In this document: positions 8,730 through 18,067 of the stretch, one piece after another | How positions within the stretch are numbered: position 1 is the stretch's first letter | How the letters are laid out: each line of letters starts with the position of its first letter | NCBI RefSeq assembly: GCF_001592265.1 | Contig: NZ_BCWP01000009.1 | Span: forward strand, 36,035 to 100,034 | Length of the DNA stretch: 64,000 nt | Direction: 5' to 3' | DNA from: Curvibacter delicatus NBRC 14919 | GTDB taxonomy: Bacteria; Pseudomonadota; Gammaproteobacteria; Burkholderiales; Burkholderiaceae_C | Made by a program: the position numbers and the translations under genes | Notes under the pieces: generated by a model | Databases searched by the model: none | Told to the model about the DNA's origin: nothing | The model's input: only the letters and a program-made list of their open reading frames with translations

Positions 8730-9566
8730 ATGGACGGCCTGCAACCCTTGATCGACTTCGTGCACCAGCACCCGCGCCTGCTGGTCATCACTGGTGCCGG
8801 GTGCAGCACCGCTGCCGGCATCCCCGACTACCGCGACGAACACGGCGCCTGGAAACGTCGTGAGCCGATGCGCTACCCAGTGTTTGTGGGCGACATGCTG
8901 GCACGCCAACGCTACTGGGCACGCAGCATGCTGGGCTGGCCCACCATGGCCGGTGCGCAACCCACCGCCGCGCACCACGCGCTGGCGCAGCTGGAGCGTG
9001 CCGGCCGCATCGTGCAGCTGGTGACGCAGAACGTCGACGGCCTGCACCAAGCCGCTGGCAGCAGCAAGGTGGTGGACCTGCACGGCCGCATCGACACCGT
9101 CTGTTGCCTCGGCTGCGGCACCCGCAGCCCGCGCCGCGCACTGCAGGAGGAACTGATGGCGCGTAACCCAGCCTGGCTGGCGCTGGACGCACACAGCCTG
9201 CCCGATGGCGACGCCGACCTAGAGGACCTCGACTTCGCCACCTTCGACGTGCCCGCCTGCCCGCACTGCGGTGGCGTGCTCAAGCCGGACGTGGTGTTCT
9301 TTGGTGAGAGCGTGCCGCGCGAGCGCGTGGCGGCGGTGCGTGAGGCACTGGCGCAGGCCGATGCCGTGCTCGTGGCTGGCTCGTCCTTGATGGTGTATTC
9401 GGGTTACCGCTTTGTAGAGGAAGCGGTGAAGGCGGGCAAGCCGGTAGTCGCGGTGAACCGGGGACGGACGCGAGCAGATTCTGTCTTGGGTCTCAAATTG
9501 GAAGCGGACGTAGGCCGCGCACTAGCCGCGCTTGCTTCGTTGCATGCCATCGAGCCTGCGGCGTAA
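8730..9566 (+). CDS. Sir2-family NAD-dependent protein deacetylase
   Basis: A 278-residue sirtuin. The NAD-binding motif ITGAGCSTAAGIPDYRD lies near residues 20-36, the catalytic QNVDGLHQAAG follows near 100, and four zinc-site cysteines occur as CCLGCG and CPHCGG. The end shows VLVAGSSLMVYSGYRF and the NRGRTRAD cofactor loop. Sirtuins deacylate lysines using NAD. The GIPDYRDEHGAWKR form is the one seen in class II-like (SIRT4-type) bacterial sirtuins, so lipoamidase or related deacylase activity is possible. The ATG chosen gives MDGLQPLIDFV; an earlier ATG overlaps the methyltransferase end. Confidence 0.93.
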   Translation: MDGLQPLIDFVHQHPRLLVITGAGCSTAAGIPDYRDEHGAWKRREPMRYPVFVGDMLARQRYWARSMLGWPTMAGAQPTAAHHALAQLERAGRIVQLVTQNVDGLHQAAGSSKVVDLHGRIDTVCCLGCGTRSPRRALQEELMARNPAWLALDAHSLPDGDADLEDLDFATFDVPACPHCGGVLKPDVVFFGESVPRERVAAVREALAQADAVLVAGSSLMVYSGYRFVEEAVKAGKPVVAVNRGRTRADSVLGLKLEADVGRALAALASLHAIEPAA

Positions 9567-9587
9567 GACGGCCTCTTGTTGTTGATC

Positions 9588-9611
9588 GACCGTCAGCTAG
9601 CGCTGGCGGTC
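9588..9611. terminator. Hairpin downstream of the sirtuin gene
   Basis: GACCGTCAGC-TAGC-GCTGGCGGTC forms a ten-base-pair stem with one G-T pair. There is no T-run after it, so it may be only a transcript-end hairpin. The rest of the gap before the next gene holds nothing recognised. Confidence 0.45.
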
Positions 9612-9689
9612 TGTCAGCGTCAAGAAGAACAGACGTTCAACGTTTGAGCTAAGGTGCGAGTCGGCTCCAGCGAAGGATTAGCGATGTGC

Positions 9690-9890
9690 CTACTTGCGCG
9701 CTGCATCGACTTCTTTTTGATAAGCATCGTGGGACATCCCGGCGTCCTTGAGGCAACGGTCACGTGCGTCGCCATCAGCTTGTTTCATGCACTCGGTGCG
9801 CTGTGCATTGCGGCCTGTGGCGTAGAGCTGCTGTGACGAGCAGGCTGCCAAAAGTAGAGAGACAAAAATGAGGGCGATTGGTGTGCGCAT
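9690..9890 (-). CDS. Small hypothetical lipoprotein (PsiF-like Cys pattern)
   Basis: A 66-residue protein. MRTPIALIFVSLLLAACSS is a clear lipoprotein signal with lipobox LAAC; Cys-20 would be acylated. The mature part (RTECMKQADGDARDRCLKDA) has two cysteines in a pattern where ECMK and RC occur 10-12 residues apart, typical of small periplasmic proteins that count repeated C-N-K motifs. Function unknown. The start is an internal ATG, preferred because it places the signal peptide at the N-terminus; the longer frame adds 29 residues of no apparent structure. Stands alone between the sirtuin and a gene-poor stretch. Confidence 0.65.
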   Translation of the reverse strand: MRTPIALIFVSLLLAACSSQQLYATGRNAQRTECMKQADGDARDRCLKDAGMSHDAYQKEVDAARK

Positions 9891-10163
9891 GTTGCGAGGG
9901 CGTAACGTGATACAGGCAGCAAAAACGCAGAATAGCATGGACGGATGTTCGCTAGCGCCTCCCTTGCTGCAAGCCAAGCGGTTGTTTTATTTGAAGAATT
10001 TCGTTGAATGAACATATCGGAGACCCAAGCTCATAACAACCGACGGAACCCCGCGATGTAACGGCCGGCTGGCGTTGCCAGCGCATAGCAGGTTCATTCG
10101 CCATGAGGCTCATTGAGCAACCGTTTTGGGAAGAATTGGCAATGTCGGCTAGTGGCGGCGGAT
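9891..10163. other. Intergenic stretch without a recognised gene
   Basis: About 270 bp between the small lipoprotein gene and the decayed KTSC fragment. Short open frames exist on both strands but none has a ribosome site plus recognisable protein features. It would contain the promoter of the lipoprotein gene. Confidence 0.5.
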
Positions 10164-10241
10164 TCAACCGGTCAGCGACAAACCTTTGTCACCACCAAGC
10201 AAATCCCGAAACCTCTGCGCCGCAGCCTCCGCCCCCGAGTC
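10164..10241 (-). pseudogene. Remnant of a KTSC-protein gene (C-terminal tail only)
   Basis: Read on the minus strand, this segment encodes SGAEAAAQRFRDLLGGD followed by a few residues and a stop. The intact KTSC gene about 700 bp away ends in TGAEDAAQKFRDLFGGGE. The DNA is also similar over this stretch. The remnant begins about 10 bp after the GFA gene's stop and has no start or KTSC core, so it looks like the end of a duplicated or interrupted copy. Confidence 0.65.
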
Positions 10242-10251
10242 CAGCGTAGGC

Positions 10252-10668
10252 TCAGGTCGCCTTCGGCGGCACCCGATCCGCGGGATGGTTGACGCCGTCG
10301 TTGGTGGGGACGTGCGGCAGCAGGTAGGGGTCGATGCCCTCCAGGCAGCCGACGTTGTAGCCGTACTGTTGAGGGTTGGAGCGCCGCTGGTGATGGGTGT
10401 AGATGCCGCAGACGCCACAGAAGTAGTGCCTGGCGACCTTGGTGTTGAACTGGTAGAGCCGCAATGCCTGCTCACCCTGTACCACGCGGATGCCGTCAAG
10501 CGGCACGGAACCGACGATGGCGCCCTTGCGGCGGCAGATGGAGCAGTTGCAGCGACGCGGATCAACGATACCGTCCGGCAGGCTGAGTTCCAGTACGACG
10601 GCGCCGCAGTGGCAGGACAGCCGGTGCTTGGGTTGGACGGCTACGCCGCCGACGGATTTGATGGACAT
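10252..10668 (-). CDS. GFA (glutathione-dependent formaldehyde-activating enzyme-like) family protein
   Basis: A 138-residue zinc-binding protein of the GFA/CENP-V family. The zinc cysteines appear in order: SCHCGAV near residue 20, CNCSICRRKG near residue 40, and FCGVCGIYTHH near residue 83. The founding member was proposed to speed formaldehyde addition to glutathione, but for most members that role is unproven. The ATG follows a GGAGTTGCA site. It lies between an intact KTSC gene and a KTSC remnant on the same strand, suggesting local duplication or insertion. Confidence 0.88.
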   Translation of the reverse strand: MSIKSVGGVAVQPKHRLSCHCGAVVLELSLPDGIVDPRRCNCSICRRKGAIVGSVPLDGIRVVQGEQALRLYQFNTKVARHYFCGVCGIYTHHQRRSNPQQYGYNVGCLEGIDPYLLPHVPTNDGVNHPADRVPPKAT

Positions 10669-10874
10669 TGCAACTCCATGAGGGCGGATGGCCGCCCGAC
10701 GTGATGCGGACCGCGAAGTACGGAACGCCTGGAACCGGCGACCTCATGCCGGCCGCCCGCTTTGTTGTCGAGTGCCTGATTTATAGCTGAAATGCCGCCA
10801 GCCTCCGGCCTTCGTGATGACATCACCGACCCTGCCAACCGCAGGAACGCGCGTGCCGGCTGAATCGCGAGGCC

Positions 10875-11150
10875 TCATTCCCCGCCGCCAAACAGATCCC
10901 GGAACTTCTGAGCCGCATCTTCCGCACCCGTGTTCTTGCTCATCGGCGTGCCCTTCGGATACTCCTCCGCAATGCGGTCTTCCCAATAGGTGGTGGGATA
11001 CGGCGCGCTGCACAGACGGCGAAACACTTCCTGCGGCACGTGCTTGTAGGCGCGCACCGTCTTGTCGTCCCAGTGCAGCTCGAGCTGCTGGGTGCTGGCG
11101 TCGTAGTCGGCGCGGCGGATGCGCCCGTTGGTGAAGGTCTTGCTCTGCAT
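10875..11150 (-). CDS. KTSC-domain protein
   Basis: A 91-residue protein whose first 65 residues fit the KTSC domain: RIRRADYDASTQQLELHW, then KTVRAYKHVPQEVFRRLCSA, and TTYWEDRIAEEYPKG. KTSC domains occur alone or fused to lysyl-tRNA synthetases and nucleic-acid proteins; molecular role unknown. The C-terminal tail (TGAEDAAQKFRDLFGGGE) is an amphipathic segment repeated in the nearby remnant. The ATG follows GGAGCCCAAC. Upstream lies a dispersed repeat and terminator. Confidence 0.78.
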   Translation of the reverse strand: MQSKTFTNGRIRRADYDASTQQLELHWDDKTVRAYKHVPQEVFRRLCSAPYPTTYWEDRIAEEYPKGTPMSKNTGAEDAAQKFRDLFGGGE

Positions 11151-11214
11151 GTTGGGCTCCGAAGGGAGCTCGCGACGGGGCGGGCCCTGCCGGATCGTCG
11201 CACATCCCAGAGCC

Positions 11215-11275
11215 GCTCCTGTTTTGATAGCTGGTGGCGCTTATTTAAAAAGCCCAAACGACCGATTTGACTTGG
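11215..11275 (+). repeat. Dispersed repeat family A, copy 2
   Basis: Same three-part order as copy 1: GTTTTGATAGCTGGTGGCGC, a short spacer (TTATTTAAAAAGCCCAAAC) and box C GACCGATTTGACTT. The 5' arm of box A is degraded. It is again joined to a GGCACC/GGTGCC terminator hairpin. Confidence 0.7.
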
Positions 11276-11304
11276 AAAAAGACAGCACCCACAGGTGCCG
11301 TCTT
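11273..11304 (-). terminator. Rho-independent terminator of the phosphodiesterase/ABC operon
   Basis: On the minus strand, AAGACGGCACC-TGT-GGTGCTGTCTT followed by TTTCC. One position is a G-U pair on this strand but an A-C mismatch on the plus strand, so the hairpin favours minus-strand transcription, matching the convergent end of the ABC operon. Confidence 0.8.
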
Positions 11305-11347
11305 GGCCGCCCCAACCAGCACGGAGCCGCAGCGCCGATGCCCCGCC

Positions 11348-12139
11348 TTACTCGCCGAGCCAGAAGCGTTCGCTGCGGTCGAGGAAGTCGTGCACGTGGA
11401 CGGTGACCGTGTCTTCACCCAGCAGCACCACGCCGTACTGTGGCGGCTCGTGGCTGCCACCGATCTTGGGCGTGTCGTCCAGCCGCAGCGCCACCTGGTG
11501 GTTGGTGCCGCGCAACGTGGAGTACGGGATGCCGAGCCAGGAGCCGAAGATGGGCCGGTGCACGTGGCCGAAGAACAGGTGGCGGATGCGGTGCTCCTGC
11601 CCCTGCAGGGCGCGCCGCAGCGGTGCGGGGTCGAGCAGGGCGATGCGGTCCATGGACGGGATGCCGAGCGCGAAGGCCGGGTGGTGCATGAAAAGCAGCA
11701 CCGGCTCGTCGCTCTGCGCCAGCCGCTCGGCCAGCCACTGCGCGCGCTGTTCGCACAGCACGCCGTGGCTCACGCCGGGTTCGTTGGTGTCGAGGAAGAG
11801 GCCGCGGTAGCCACCGATGGCCACCTCGTACTGCACGAAGCCGTTGGCGTCCACCGGCACCTGCGGGAAGTGCTCGCGAAAGCGCTCGCGGCTGTCGTGG
11901 TTGCCCAGGATGGGAAACACCGGCATGGGCAGGCGGCCGAGCTGCTGCGCGAGCTGGCGGTAGGCGTCCGGGTGGCCGGTGTCGGCCAGGTCGCCGGTGA
12001 CAACGCACAGCGCGGCGTCGCCATGCTCTGCGATCACGCTGTCGATGCAGCGGGCCAGGCGGCGGTACGGGTCGAGCCCGTAGAGCGCCTGCCCCTGCGC
12101 CACCAGGTGCGTGTCGGTGATGTGGATGAACTTGAACAC
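11348..12139 (-). CDS. GpdQ-like binuclear metallophosphoesterase (phosphodiesterase)
   Basis: A 263-residue calcineurin-like phosphoesterase with all metal-binding motifs in order: HITDTHL (residues 6-12), VVTGDLAD, ILGNHD, FMHHPAFALG and FFGHVH. Length, the ITDTHLVAQGQALYG opening and the HHPAFALGIPSMD segment fit the GpdQ/CpdA group, which hydrolyses glycerophosphodiesters or cyclic AMP. It is the last gene of a minus-strand cluster (HAD phosphatase, ABC ATPase, two permeases, binding protein), only about 17 bp after the binding-protein gene, so an intracellular phosphodiesterase acting on the imported compound is the best reading. A cAMP phosphodiesterase is the alternative. No signal peptide. 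Confidence 0.88.
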   Translation of the reverse strand: MFKFIHITDTHLVAQGQALYGLDPYRRLARCIDSVIAEHGDAALCVVTGDLADTGHPDAYRQLAQQLGRLPMPVFPILGNHDSRERFREHFPQVPVDANGFVQYEVAIGGYRGLFLDTNEPGVSHGVLCEQRAQWLAERLAQSDEPVLLFMHHPAFALGIPSMDRIALLDPAPLRRALQGQEHRIRHLFFGHVHRPIFGSWLGIPYSTLRGTNHQVALRLDDTPKIGGSHEPPQYGVVLLGEDTVTVHVHDFLDRSERFWLGE

Positions 12140-12156
12140 GATGCGGTCTCTCCTCT

Positions 12157-13428
12157 TCAGCGCGGTAGCAGGGCCTGCACGTCGCGCGTCATGGTGGCCA
12201 GCGCCTTGTCCGGGGCCACGTCCTTGGCCACCACGGTCTGGATGTGGTCCTTGATGACGTCGGTGATCTTCAGGCCGCTCTCACCCGGGAAGGCATACCA
12301 GCCGGTCAGCACCGGCAGCTGCTTGATGGCGGTGAGGTAATTGGGGTTCTGCTCGTAGAAGGGCTTGAGCAGGGCCGGGTCGTTGGCCGGCAGGGCGTTG
12401 GCCGGGAAGTAGCCGGTGCCCTTGACCATGACGGTGGCGCCCTGCGGGCCGGTGGCGAACTTGATGTATTCCCAGGCGGCTTTCTGCTTGGCCGGGTCCT
12501 TGGCGAACAGCATTGCCACATTGCCGCCGGCGGGCAGGCGGCCGTTCTTCTCGATCGGCATGCGCGCGGTGCGCAGGTCAAAGCGCTTGCCGACCTGCTT
12601 GGTGGTCAGCCCCAGGCGCGAGGTGGAGGTGACCAGCACGGCCAGATTGCCGGTGATGAAGTCCTGGTTGGCGTTGCTGAAGGAGATGTTGCGCATCTCG
12701 CCTTCGTTCACGGCCTTGGCGAAGGTCTGCATGGCGGTCTTGCCGGCAGCACTGTCGAAAGCCACCTTCTTCTCGTCCGGCGTCAGCATGGTGCCGCCGT
12801 TGGAGAAGACCAGTGCCTGCCACATCCAGTTGCCGGTGATCTCCCAGTCCATGTGCAGGCTGTGGGTGCCGGGGTTGGCGGCCTTGGCTTTCTTCGCTAC
12901 CTCGACGATGCCGTCCCAGGTGGCGGGGAACTGCTCGGGAGTGACGCCGGCCTTGCGCACCAGGTCGGCATTGAAGTAGACGATGGGGGTGGAGAGCGAG
13001 AAGCCGATACCGACCTGCTTGCTGCCGATCTGGCCCAGCGAGAGCAGCGCCTTGTCGTAACCCATCTTGCCCCAGTCCTTCTCGGCCTGGATGAGCGGAG
13101 TCATGTCGACGGCAATGCCGCGGTCGACGAACACGCGCTGGCGGTTCAGGCCCTGGTAAGACACGTCGGGCAACTGGTTGGTAACCGCCTGGCGCAGCGC
13201 CTGCTGCGTAGCTTCCTCGTAGCCCGGCGTGGACGCACGGAAGACCACCTTGTACTGCGGGTACTTCGCCATGAAGTCCTTGGCGATCTTCTCGTGCACG
13301 TCCTTGAAGATTTCCGGGTAGGGGTAGTCCACGACGATTTCCAGCGGCTGCTGCGCATGCGCCCAGCCGCAAGCCAGCAGCACGCCGGCTGCGATGGATT
13401 TCAGGACAACTCGTTTCATGGGATGCAC
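12157..13428 (-). CDS. ABC transporter solute-binding protein (UgpB-like, family 1)
   Basis: A 423-residue periplasmic binding protein. Signal peptide MKRVVLKSIAAGVLLACGWA ends at AHAQQ. The mature chain starts PLEIVVDYPYPEIFKDVHEK and ends with the block LTGWYAFPGESGLKITDVIK, which resembles the C-terminal region of UgpB (glycerol-3-phosphate binding protein). The start has AAGGAGTGCATCCC before it. In one cluster with two permeases, an ATPase, a HAD phosphatase and a GpdQ-like phosphodiesterase, it likely binds glycerol-3-phosphate, a glycerophosphodiester or a related phosphorylated polyol. A non-phosphorylated polyol or sugar cannot be excluded. Confidence 0.9.
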   Translation of the reverse strand: MHPMKRVVLKSIAAGVLLACGWAHAQQPLEIVVDYPYPEIFKDVHEKIAKDFMAKYPQYKVVFRASTPGYEEATQQALRQAVTNQLPDVSYQGLNRQRVFVDRGIAVDMTPLIQAEKDWGKMGYDKALLSLGQIGSKQVGIGFSLSTPIVYFNADLVRKAGVTPEQFPATWDGIVEVAKKAKAANPGTHSLHMDWEITGNWMWQALVFSNGGTMLTPDEKKVAFDSAAGKTAMQTFAKAVNEGEMRNISFSNANQDFITGNLAVLVTSTSRLGLTTKQVGKRFDLRTARMPIEKNGRLPAGGNVAMLFAKDPAKQKAAWEYIKFATGPQGATVMVKGTGYFPANALPANDPALLKPFYEQNPNYLTAIKQLPVLTGWYAFPGESGLKITDVIKDHIQTVVAKDVAPDKALATMTRDVQALLPR

Positions 13429-13476
13429 TCCTTGATGGATGAAGGGAGAAAGAAAGGGAAACGGAAAGAGGAAAGA

Positions 13477-14322
13477 TCAGCCTTTGACGCCGGTCAGCGT
13501 CACGCCTTCGATGAAGCGCTTCTGGGCCGCGATGAACAGCAGCAGCAGCGGTGCCGTGATGAGCACGGTGCCGGCCATGAGCGGGCCGTAGTTGATGCCG
13601 GCCTCCTCGTTGCGGAAGAACATGGTGCCCAGCGGCGGCGTGGCCAGCTCGGGGGAGGAGATCACCAGCAGCGGCCAGAAGTAATCGTTCCAGTGCCAGA
13701 CGACCGAGAAGATGGCGAAGGCAAACAGCGCCGGCACGGCAGTGGGCAACATCACACGCCAGACCAGCTCGAACTCGCTCATGCCGTCCAGGCGCGCGGC
13801 GTGCACCAGGTCGTCCGGCACGGTGCGGAAGAACTGGCGCATCAGGAAGATGCCGAAGGCCGAGATGGAAAACGGCACGATCAACGCCGACATGGTGTTC
13901 AGCATGCCCAGGTGGTGCAGCATCACATAGGTCGGAATGGCCGTGGCCTGGTGCGGGATCATCAGCGCCAGCAGCACCAGGCGCCAGGCCCAGGTCTTGC
14001 CGCGGAACTGCAGCTTGGCAAAGGCGTAGGCCGCCGGCAGCAGCACCACGATCTGCAGCACCAGGATGGCGGTACAGACCAGCAGGCCGTTCCACAGGTA
14101 ACGCAGCAGGGGCACACGCGTCAGCGCCTCGGTGTAGTTCTCCACCAGCGCCAGCCGCGTGGGCAACAACGTCAGTTCGCGCGTGAACACCTCGTCCATC
14201 GGCTTGAGGGAGGTCAGCACCATCCAGATGAAGGGCGCCAAGAAGACCAGCGCACCCGCCATCAGCAGCAGGTGGCGCAGCGCGCGGAAGAGGAAGGTGC
14301 GTGCGGAGAAGGTGAGCATCAT
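13477..14322 (-). CDS. ABC transporter permease (UgpE/MalG-like)
   Basis: A 281-residue inner-membrane permease with six predicted membrane segments. The ATPase-coupling EAA loop is visible around residue 190 (DLVHAARLDGMSEFELVWRV, MLPTAVPAL). The early LVFLAPFIWMVLTSLKP and the C-terminal KRFIEGVTLTGVKG ending are typical of the second permease of carbohydrate (CUT1) importers such as UgpE and MalG. It lies between the first permease and the binding protein in the same transcription unit. Confidence 0.93.
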   Translation of the reverse strand: MMLTFSARTFLFRALRHLLLMAGALVFLAPFIWMVLTSLKPMDEVFTRELTLLPTRLALVENYTEALTRVPLLRYLWNGLLVCTAILVLQIVVLLPAAYAFAKLQFRGKTWAWRLVLLALMIPHQATAIPTYVMLHHLGMLNTMSALIVPFSISAFGIFLMRQFFRTVPDDLVHAARLDGMSEFELVWRVMLPTAVPALFAFAIFSVVWHWNDYFWPLLVISSPELATPPLGTMFFRNEEAGINYGPLMAGTVLITAPLLLLFIAAQKRFIEGVTLTGVKG

Positions 14323-14332
14323 CGGGCGTTCT

Positions 14333-15205
14333 TCAGGCGTAGTGGGTCTTGCGTTCCATGGCGCTGTGCTGCACCTGGGTCAGGAAGAAGATGCCGGCGA
14401 TGAACACCACCGTCATGGCGCTGGCGTAGCCCATGCGGAAGAAGCCGAAGCCTTCGGCGTAGATGGTGTGCAGCAGCACCTCGGTCGACTTGTTGGGACC
14501 GCCGCGCGTGAGCACGTGCACGGTGTCGAACACCTGCAGTGCGCGGATGGCGCAGACGGTGACGACGAACAGCGTGGTTGGCCCGAGCAGCGGCCAGGTG
14601 ATGCGGCGGAAACGCTCGCACGGGTGCGTCACGCCGTCGAGCGCCGCCGCGTCGCGCACGTCCTGCGGAATGCTCTTGAGGCCGGCAAGAAAAAGCACCA
14701 TCGCCAGCCCGGCCATCTGCCACACGCCAATGGCCGCCAGCGAGTACAGCGCCAGCCGGCGGTTGTTGAGCCAGTCCTGCGGCTGCAGGCCGACCCACTG
14801 CAGCATGTGGTTCACCAGCCCGGCGCTCGGGTGCAGCAGGAATTGCCAGACCACGGCCATGGCAATCAGCGTCGATGCCACCGGCATGAAGAAGGCGGTG
14901 CGGTAGAAGCCGCGCAGCTGGGTGTCGGATTCGATCAGCAGCGCCGTCCCCAGGCCGATGGCCACGGCACCGGCAGTCACCAGCACGAGGTAGAGCAGCG
15001 TGTTGGCGAGCGACTGGCGGAACACCGGGTCGCTCCAGAGTTCGGCATAGTTGGCCAGGCCGACCCAGTTCAGCGTGGCGGCGCCGAACTGCCAGTCGGT
15101 CAGCGACAGCATGGCGACGACGGCCACCGGCCCGAGCAGGAACACAAGCAGCAGCACCGTGGCCGGTGACAGCAGCAGCAGGGTATTGAGCGGATGCACG
15201 CGCAT
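14333..15205 (-). CDS. ABC transporter permease (UgpA/MalF-like)
   Basis: A 290-residue membrane protein with the SPATVLLLVFLLGPVAVVAM first segment and an EAA loop near residue 196 (DVRDAAALDGVTHPCERFRR). It forms the transmembrane channel with the following permease gene, which begins 10 bp after this one ends. The start follows the ATPase gene by 16 bp, supporting one polycistronic mRNA. Sequence pattern is that of UgpA-type CUT1 permeases. Confidence 0.93.
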   Translation of the reverse strand: MRVHPLNTLLLLSPATVLLLVFLLGPVAVVAMLSLTDWQFGAATLNWVGLANYAELWSDPVFRQSLANTLLYLVLVTAGAVAIGLGTALLIESDTQLRGFYRTAFFMPVASTLIAMAVVWQFLLHPSAGLVNHMLQWVGLQPQDWLNNRRLALYSLAAIGVWQMAGLAMVLFLAGLKSIPQDVRDAAALDGVTHPCERFRRITWPLLGPTTLFVVTVCAIRALQVFDTVHVLTRGGPNKSTEVLLHTIYAEGFGFFRMGYASAMTVVFIAGIFFLTQVQHSAMERKTHYA

Positions 15206-15221
15206 GGTCAGCCCCGTGCCT

Positions 15222-16377
<1,156 letters not shown>

Positions 16378-16385
<8 letters not shown>

Positions 16386-17124
16386 GGCAGTTCTCCGGAG
16401 AAGAGGTCAGGACGTTGGACAGCTGGCCGAGCAGCCAGGGAGTGAACGTGTCGTAGTGGTCGAAGCCCGTCACCTGGGGCAGCAGGTCGGCCGGCTGGCC
16501 GGCGTAGCCCGCGCGGTGGGCCGCGAAACGCACGCCGGCGGCTTCGGCGCAGCGTGCATCCATGGCCGAGTCACCGACGAACAGCACCTGCGCGGCCGGC
16601 ACATCGAGCTGCTGCAGCACGCGCAGCAGCGGGTCGGCCGCCGGCTTGGGCCGCGCAGCATCACCCAGCCCGACCACGGCATCGAAACCGATGTCGAGCC
16701 CGGTGCAGGCCAGCAGGGCTTCAATGGAAGGCCGGTCGCGGTTGCTGCACAGGCCAAGCAGCAGGCCCTGCGACTTGAGTTCCGCCAGCAGGGCCGGCAC
16801 ACCGGCGTAAGGCGTGGCCTGGGCCAGCCAGTGCTGCGCATAACGGGTGAAGTAGCTGGCCTCCAGGGCGCTGGCCTGCTCGGCCGCGGCCGCCTCGGCC
16901 TGCAATGCCAGCGCGTGTTGGAACATCGGCCCCAATCCCTCGCTGAGCGCCGGCCGCAACCGGTCCGCCGGCACCGTGCGCAGCCCGGCTTCGGCCAGCA
17001 CCTCATTGGCCGCCGCGGCCAGGGAAGGCAGGGTGTCGAGCAGCGTGCCATCGACATCGAAGACGACTGCTCGGATATGATCGTTTCTGTTCATATTAGC
17101 CATGTTATGAACAGAAGGTGTCAT
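16378..17124 (-). CDS. HAD-family phosphatase (phosphoglycolate phosphatase-like)
   Basis: A HAD-IA hydrolase of up to 248 residues. Motif I VVFDVDGTLLDTLPSL, motif II LLGLCSNRDR, motif III lysine ARPKPAADPLLRVL and motif IV VLFVGDSAMDARCAEAAG are intact, so a Gph-like small-molecule phosphatase is expected. It is the first gene of the ABC/phosphodiesterase operon and may dephosphorylate the imported product. The start is uncertain: ATGs at 17124, 17103 and 17094 are in frame, none has a strong ribosome site, and all lie in or near a perfect inverted repeat that is probably the operator. Confidence 0.88.
17085..17116. promoter_or_regulatory. Perfect 11-bp inverted repeat, probable DeoR-family operator
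   Basis: TTCTGTTCATA and its exact reverse complement TATGAACAGAA are separated by 10 bp, so arm centres are 21 bp apart, two DNA turns. It lies between the DeoR-type regulator gene and the divergent HAD/ABC operon, over the operon's 5' end. The TGTTC core resembles GlpR-type half-sites. It is best explained as the regulator's binding site. Confidence 0.75.
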
Positions 17125-17151
17125 TTTGATGACTCAGCCTGAATCTATAGT
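17124..17151. promoter_or_regulatory. Candidate promoter region of the divergent regulator/operon pair
   Basis: On the plus strand TTTTGA, 16 bases, then TATAGT could serve the regulator gene. The CTATAG core is itself palindromic, so it may also supply a -10 element (TATAGA) to the opposite operon, placing the operator just downstream of that start. Assigned by eye only. Confidence 0.4.
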
Positions 17152-17209
17152 GGCCGTACGCCCGGGCCTTGCACGGCCCGATCTGACCGTCTGAACTGCC
17201 CCGCCGCCC

Positions 17210-18004
17210 ATGCTCAAAGCCGCACGCCACAAGGAAATCGTCGCCCTCGTCCAGGGCGGCGGCATCGTCGAAGTCAATGCCCTGGCACAGCGTTTCCAGA
17301 CCTCGCCCATCACCATCCGGCGCGACCTGATCGAGCTGCAGGAACGCGGCCTGCTGGAGCGCACGCGCGGCGGCGCTGTCTCCGGTGAGGTGATTGCCGA
17401 GGGCTGGGCGCGTTACGAGAGCATCAGCTACGCCGAGCGCGAGCGCGAGCAGTTCCGTGAAAAACGCGCCATTGCGGAACTGGCGGCGCAACTGGTGTCG
17501 GACGGCGACTGCATCCTGGTCAACGGCGGCACCACCTCGCGCCACCTGGCCGAGGCGCTGCGCGGCCACCAGAACCTGCACGTTGTCACCAACGGCCTGA
17601 CAGTGGCCATGGAGTTCGCACGCAGCCAGAACGCCGCGGTCTACCTGCTGCCGGGCATGGTGGACTTCAGGAAGATGACCTCGGTCAGCCGGCCGGCGCC
17701 GGGCAGCTTCGACGACATCACGGTGCGGGCCGCGTTCCTCGGCGTGCACGGCATCTCGCCGGCCGGCATCGGCATGCTGTCGCCGGAAGAAGCCGCGATG
17801 AACCGCGCCTTCATCGAGGCTGCCCAGACCGTCAACGTGCTCGTCGATTCATCCAAGTTCAACTCGCAGGCGATCTTCCGCATCTGTGAAATGAACCGTG
17901 TCACCCGGGTCGTGACCGATACCGGCATTGCGCCCGCAACACGCCAGGCACTGGAAGCCCTTGGTATCGAGGTCTTGCTGGCCTCCCCAGAAGAAGCCGC
18001 CTAG
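17210..18004 (+). CDS. DeoR/GlpR-family transcriptional regulator
   Basis: A 264-residue DeoR-type repressor. The helix-turn-helix occupies about residues 5-60 (KEIVALVQGGGIVEVNALAQ, then TSPITIRRDLIELQERGLLE) with the RTRGGAV wing. The C-terminal sugar-phosphate sensor domain shows VNGGTTSRHLAEAL, a VVTNGL block and FLGVHGISPAGIGMLSPEEA. DeoR proteins respond to phosphorylated metabolites. It is divergent from the HAD/ABC/phosphodiesterase operon with a perfect inverted repeat between them, so it very probably controls that operon and senses a phosphorylated intermediate such as a sugar or polyol phosphate. Confidence 0.94.
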   Translation: MLKAARHKEIVALVQGGGIVEVNALAQRFQTSPITIRRDLIELQERGLLERTRGGAVSGEVIAEGWARYESISYAEREREQFREKRAIAELAAQLVSDGDCILVNGGTTSRHLAEALRGHQNLHVVTNGLTVAMEFARSQNAAVYLLPGMVDFRKMTSVSRPAPGSFDDITVRAAFLGVHGISPAGIGMLSPEEAAMNRAFIEAAQTVNVLVDSSKFNSQAIFRICEMNRVTRVVTDTGIAPATRQALEALGIEVLLASPEEAA

Positions 18005-18067
18005 TTTCGCGCCGACGCGCGCGCCACTGTGGCGGCGCTTTTGCATGCCATGACCTACGATGCGGCC

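Noticed and set aside
9627..9660. Sequence GTTCAACGTTTGAGCTAAGG resembling an integron attC core
   Set aside because: No matching second half (GTTRRRY arm) in the right place, no second copy, no integrase.
10164..10565. 133-residue minus-strand frame over GFA as a separate gene
   Set aside because: Mostly antiphase to the GFA gene; only its last 25 residues (KTSC tail) are meaningful and are listed as a remnant.
11267..12340. 357-residue plus-strand open frame over the phosphodiesterase gene
   Set aside because: No recognisable protein features; its opening comes from repeat A and the terminator.
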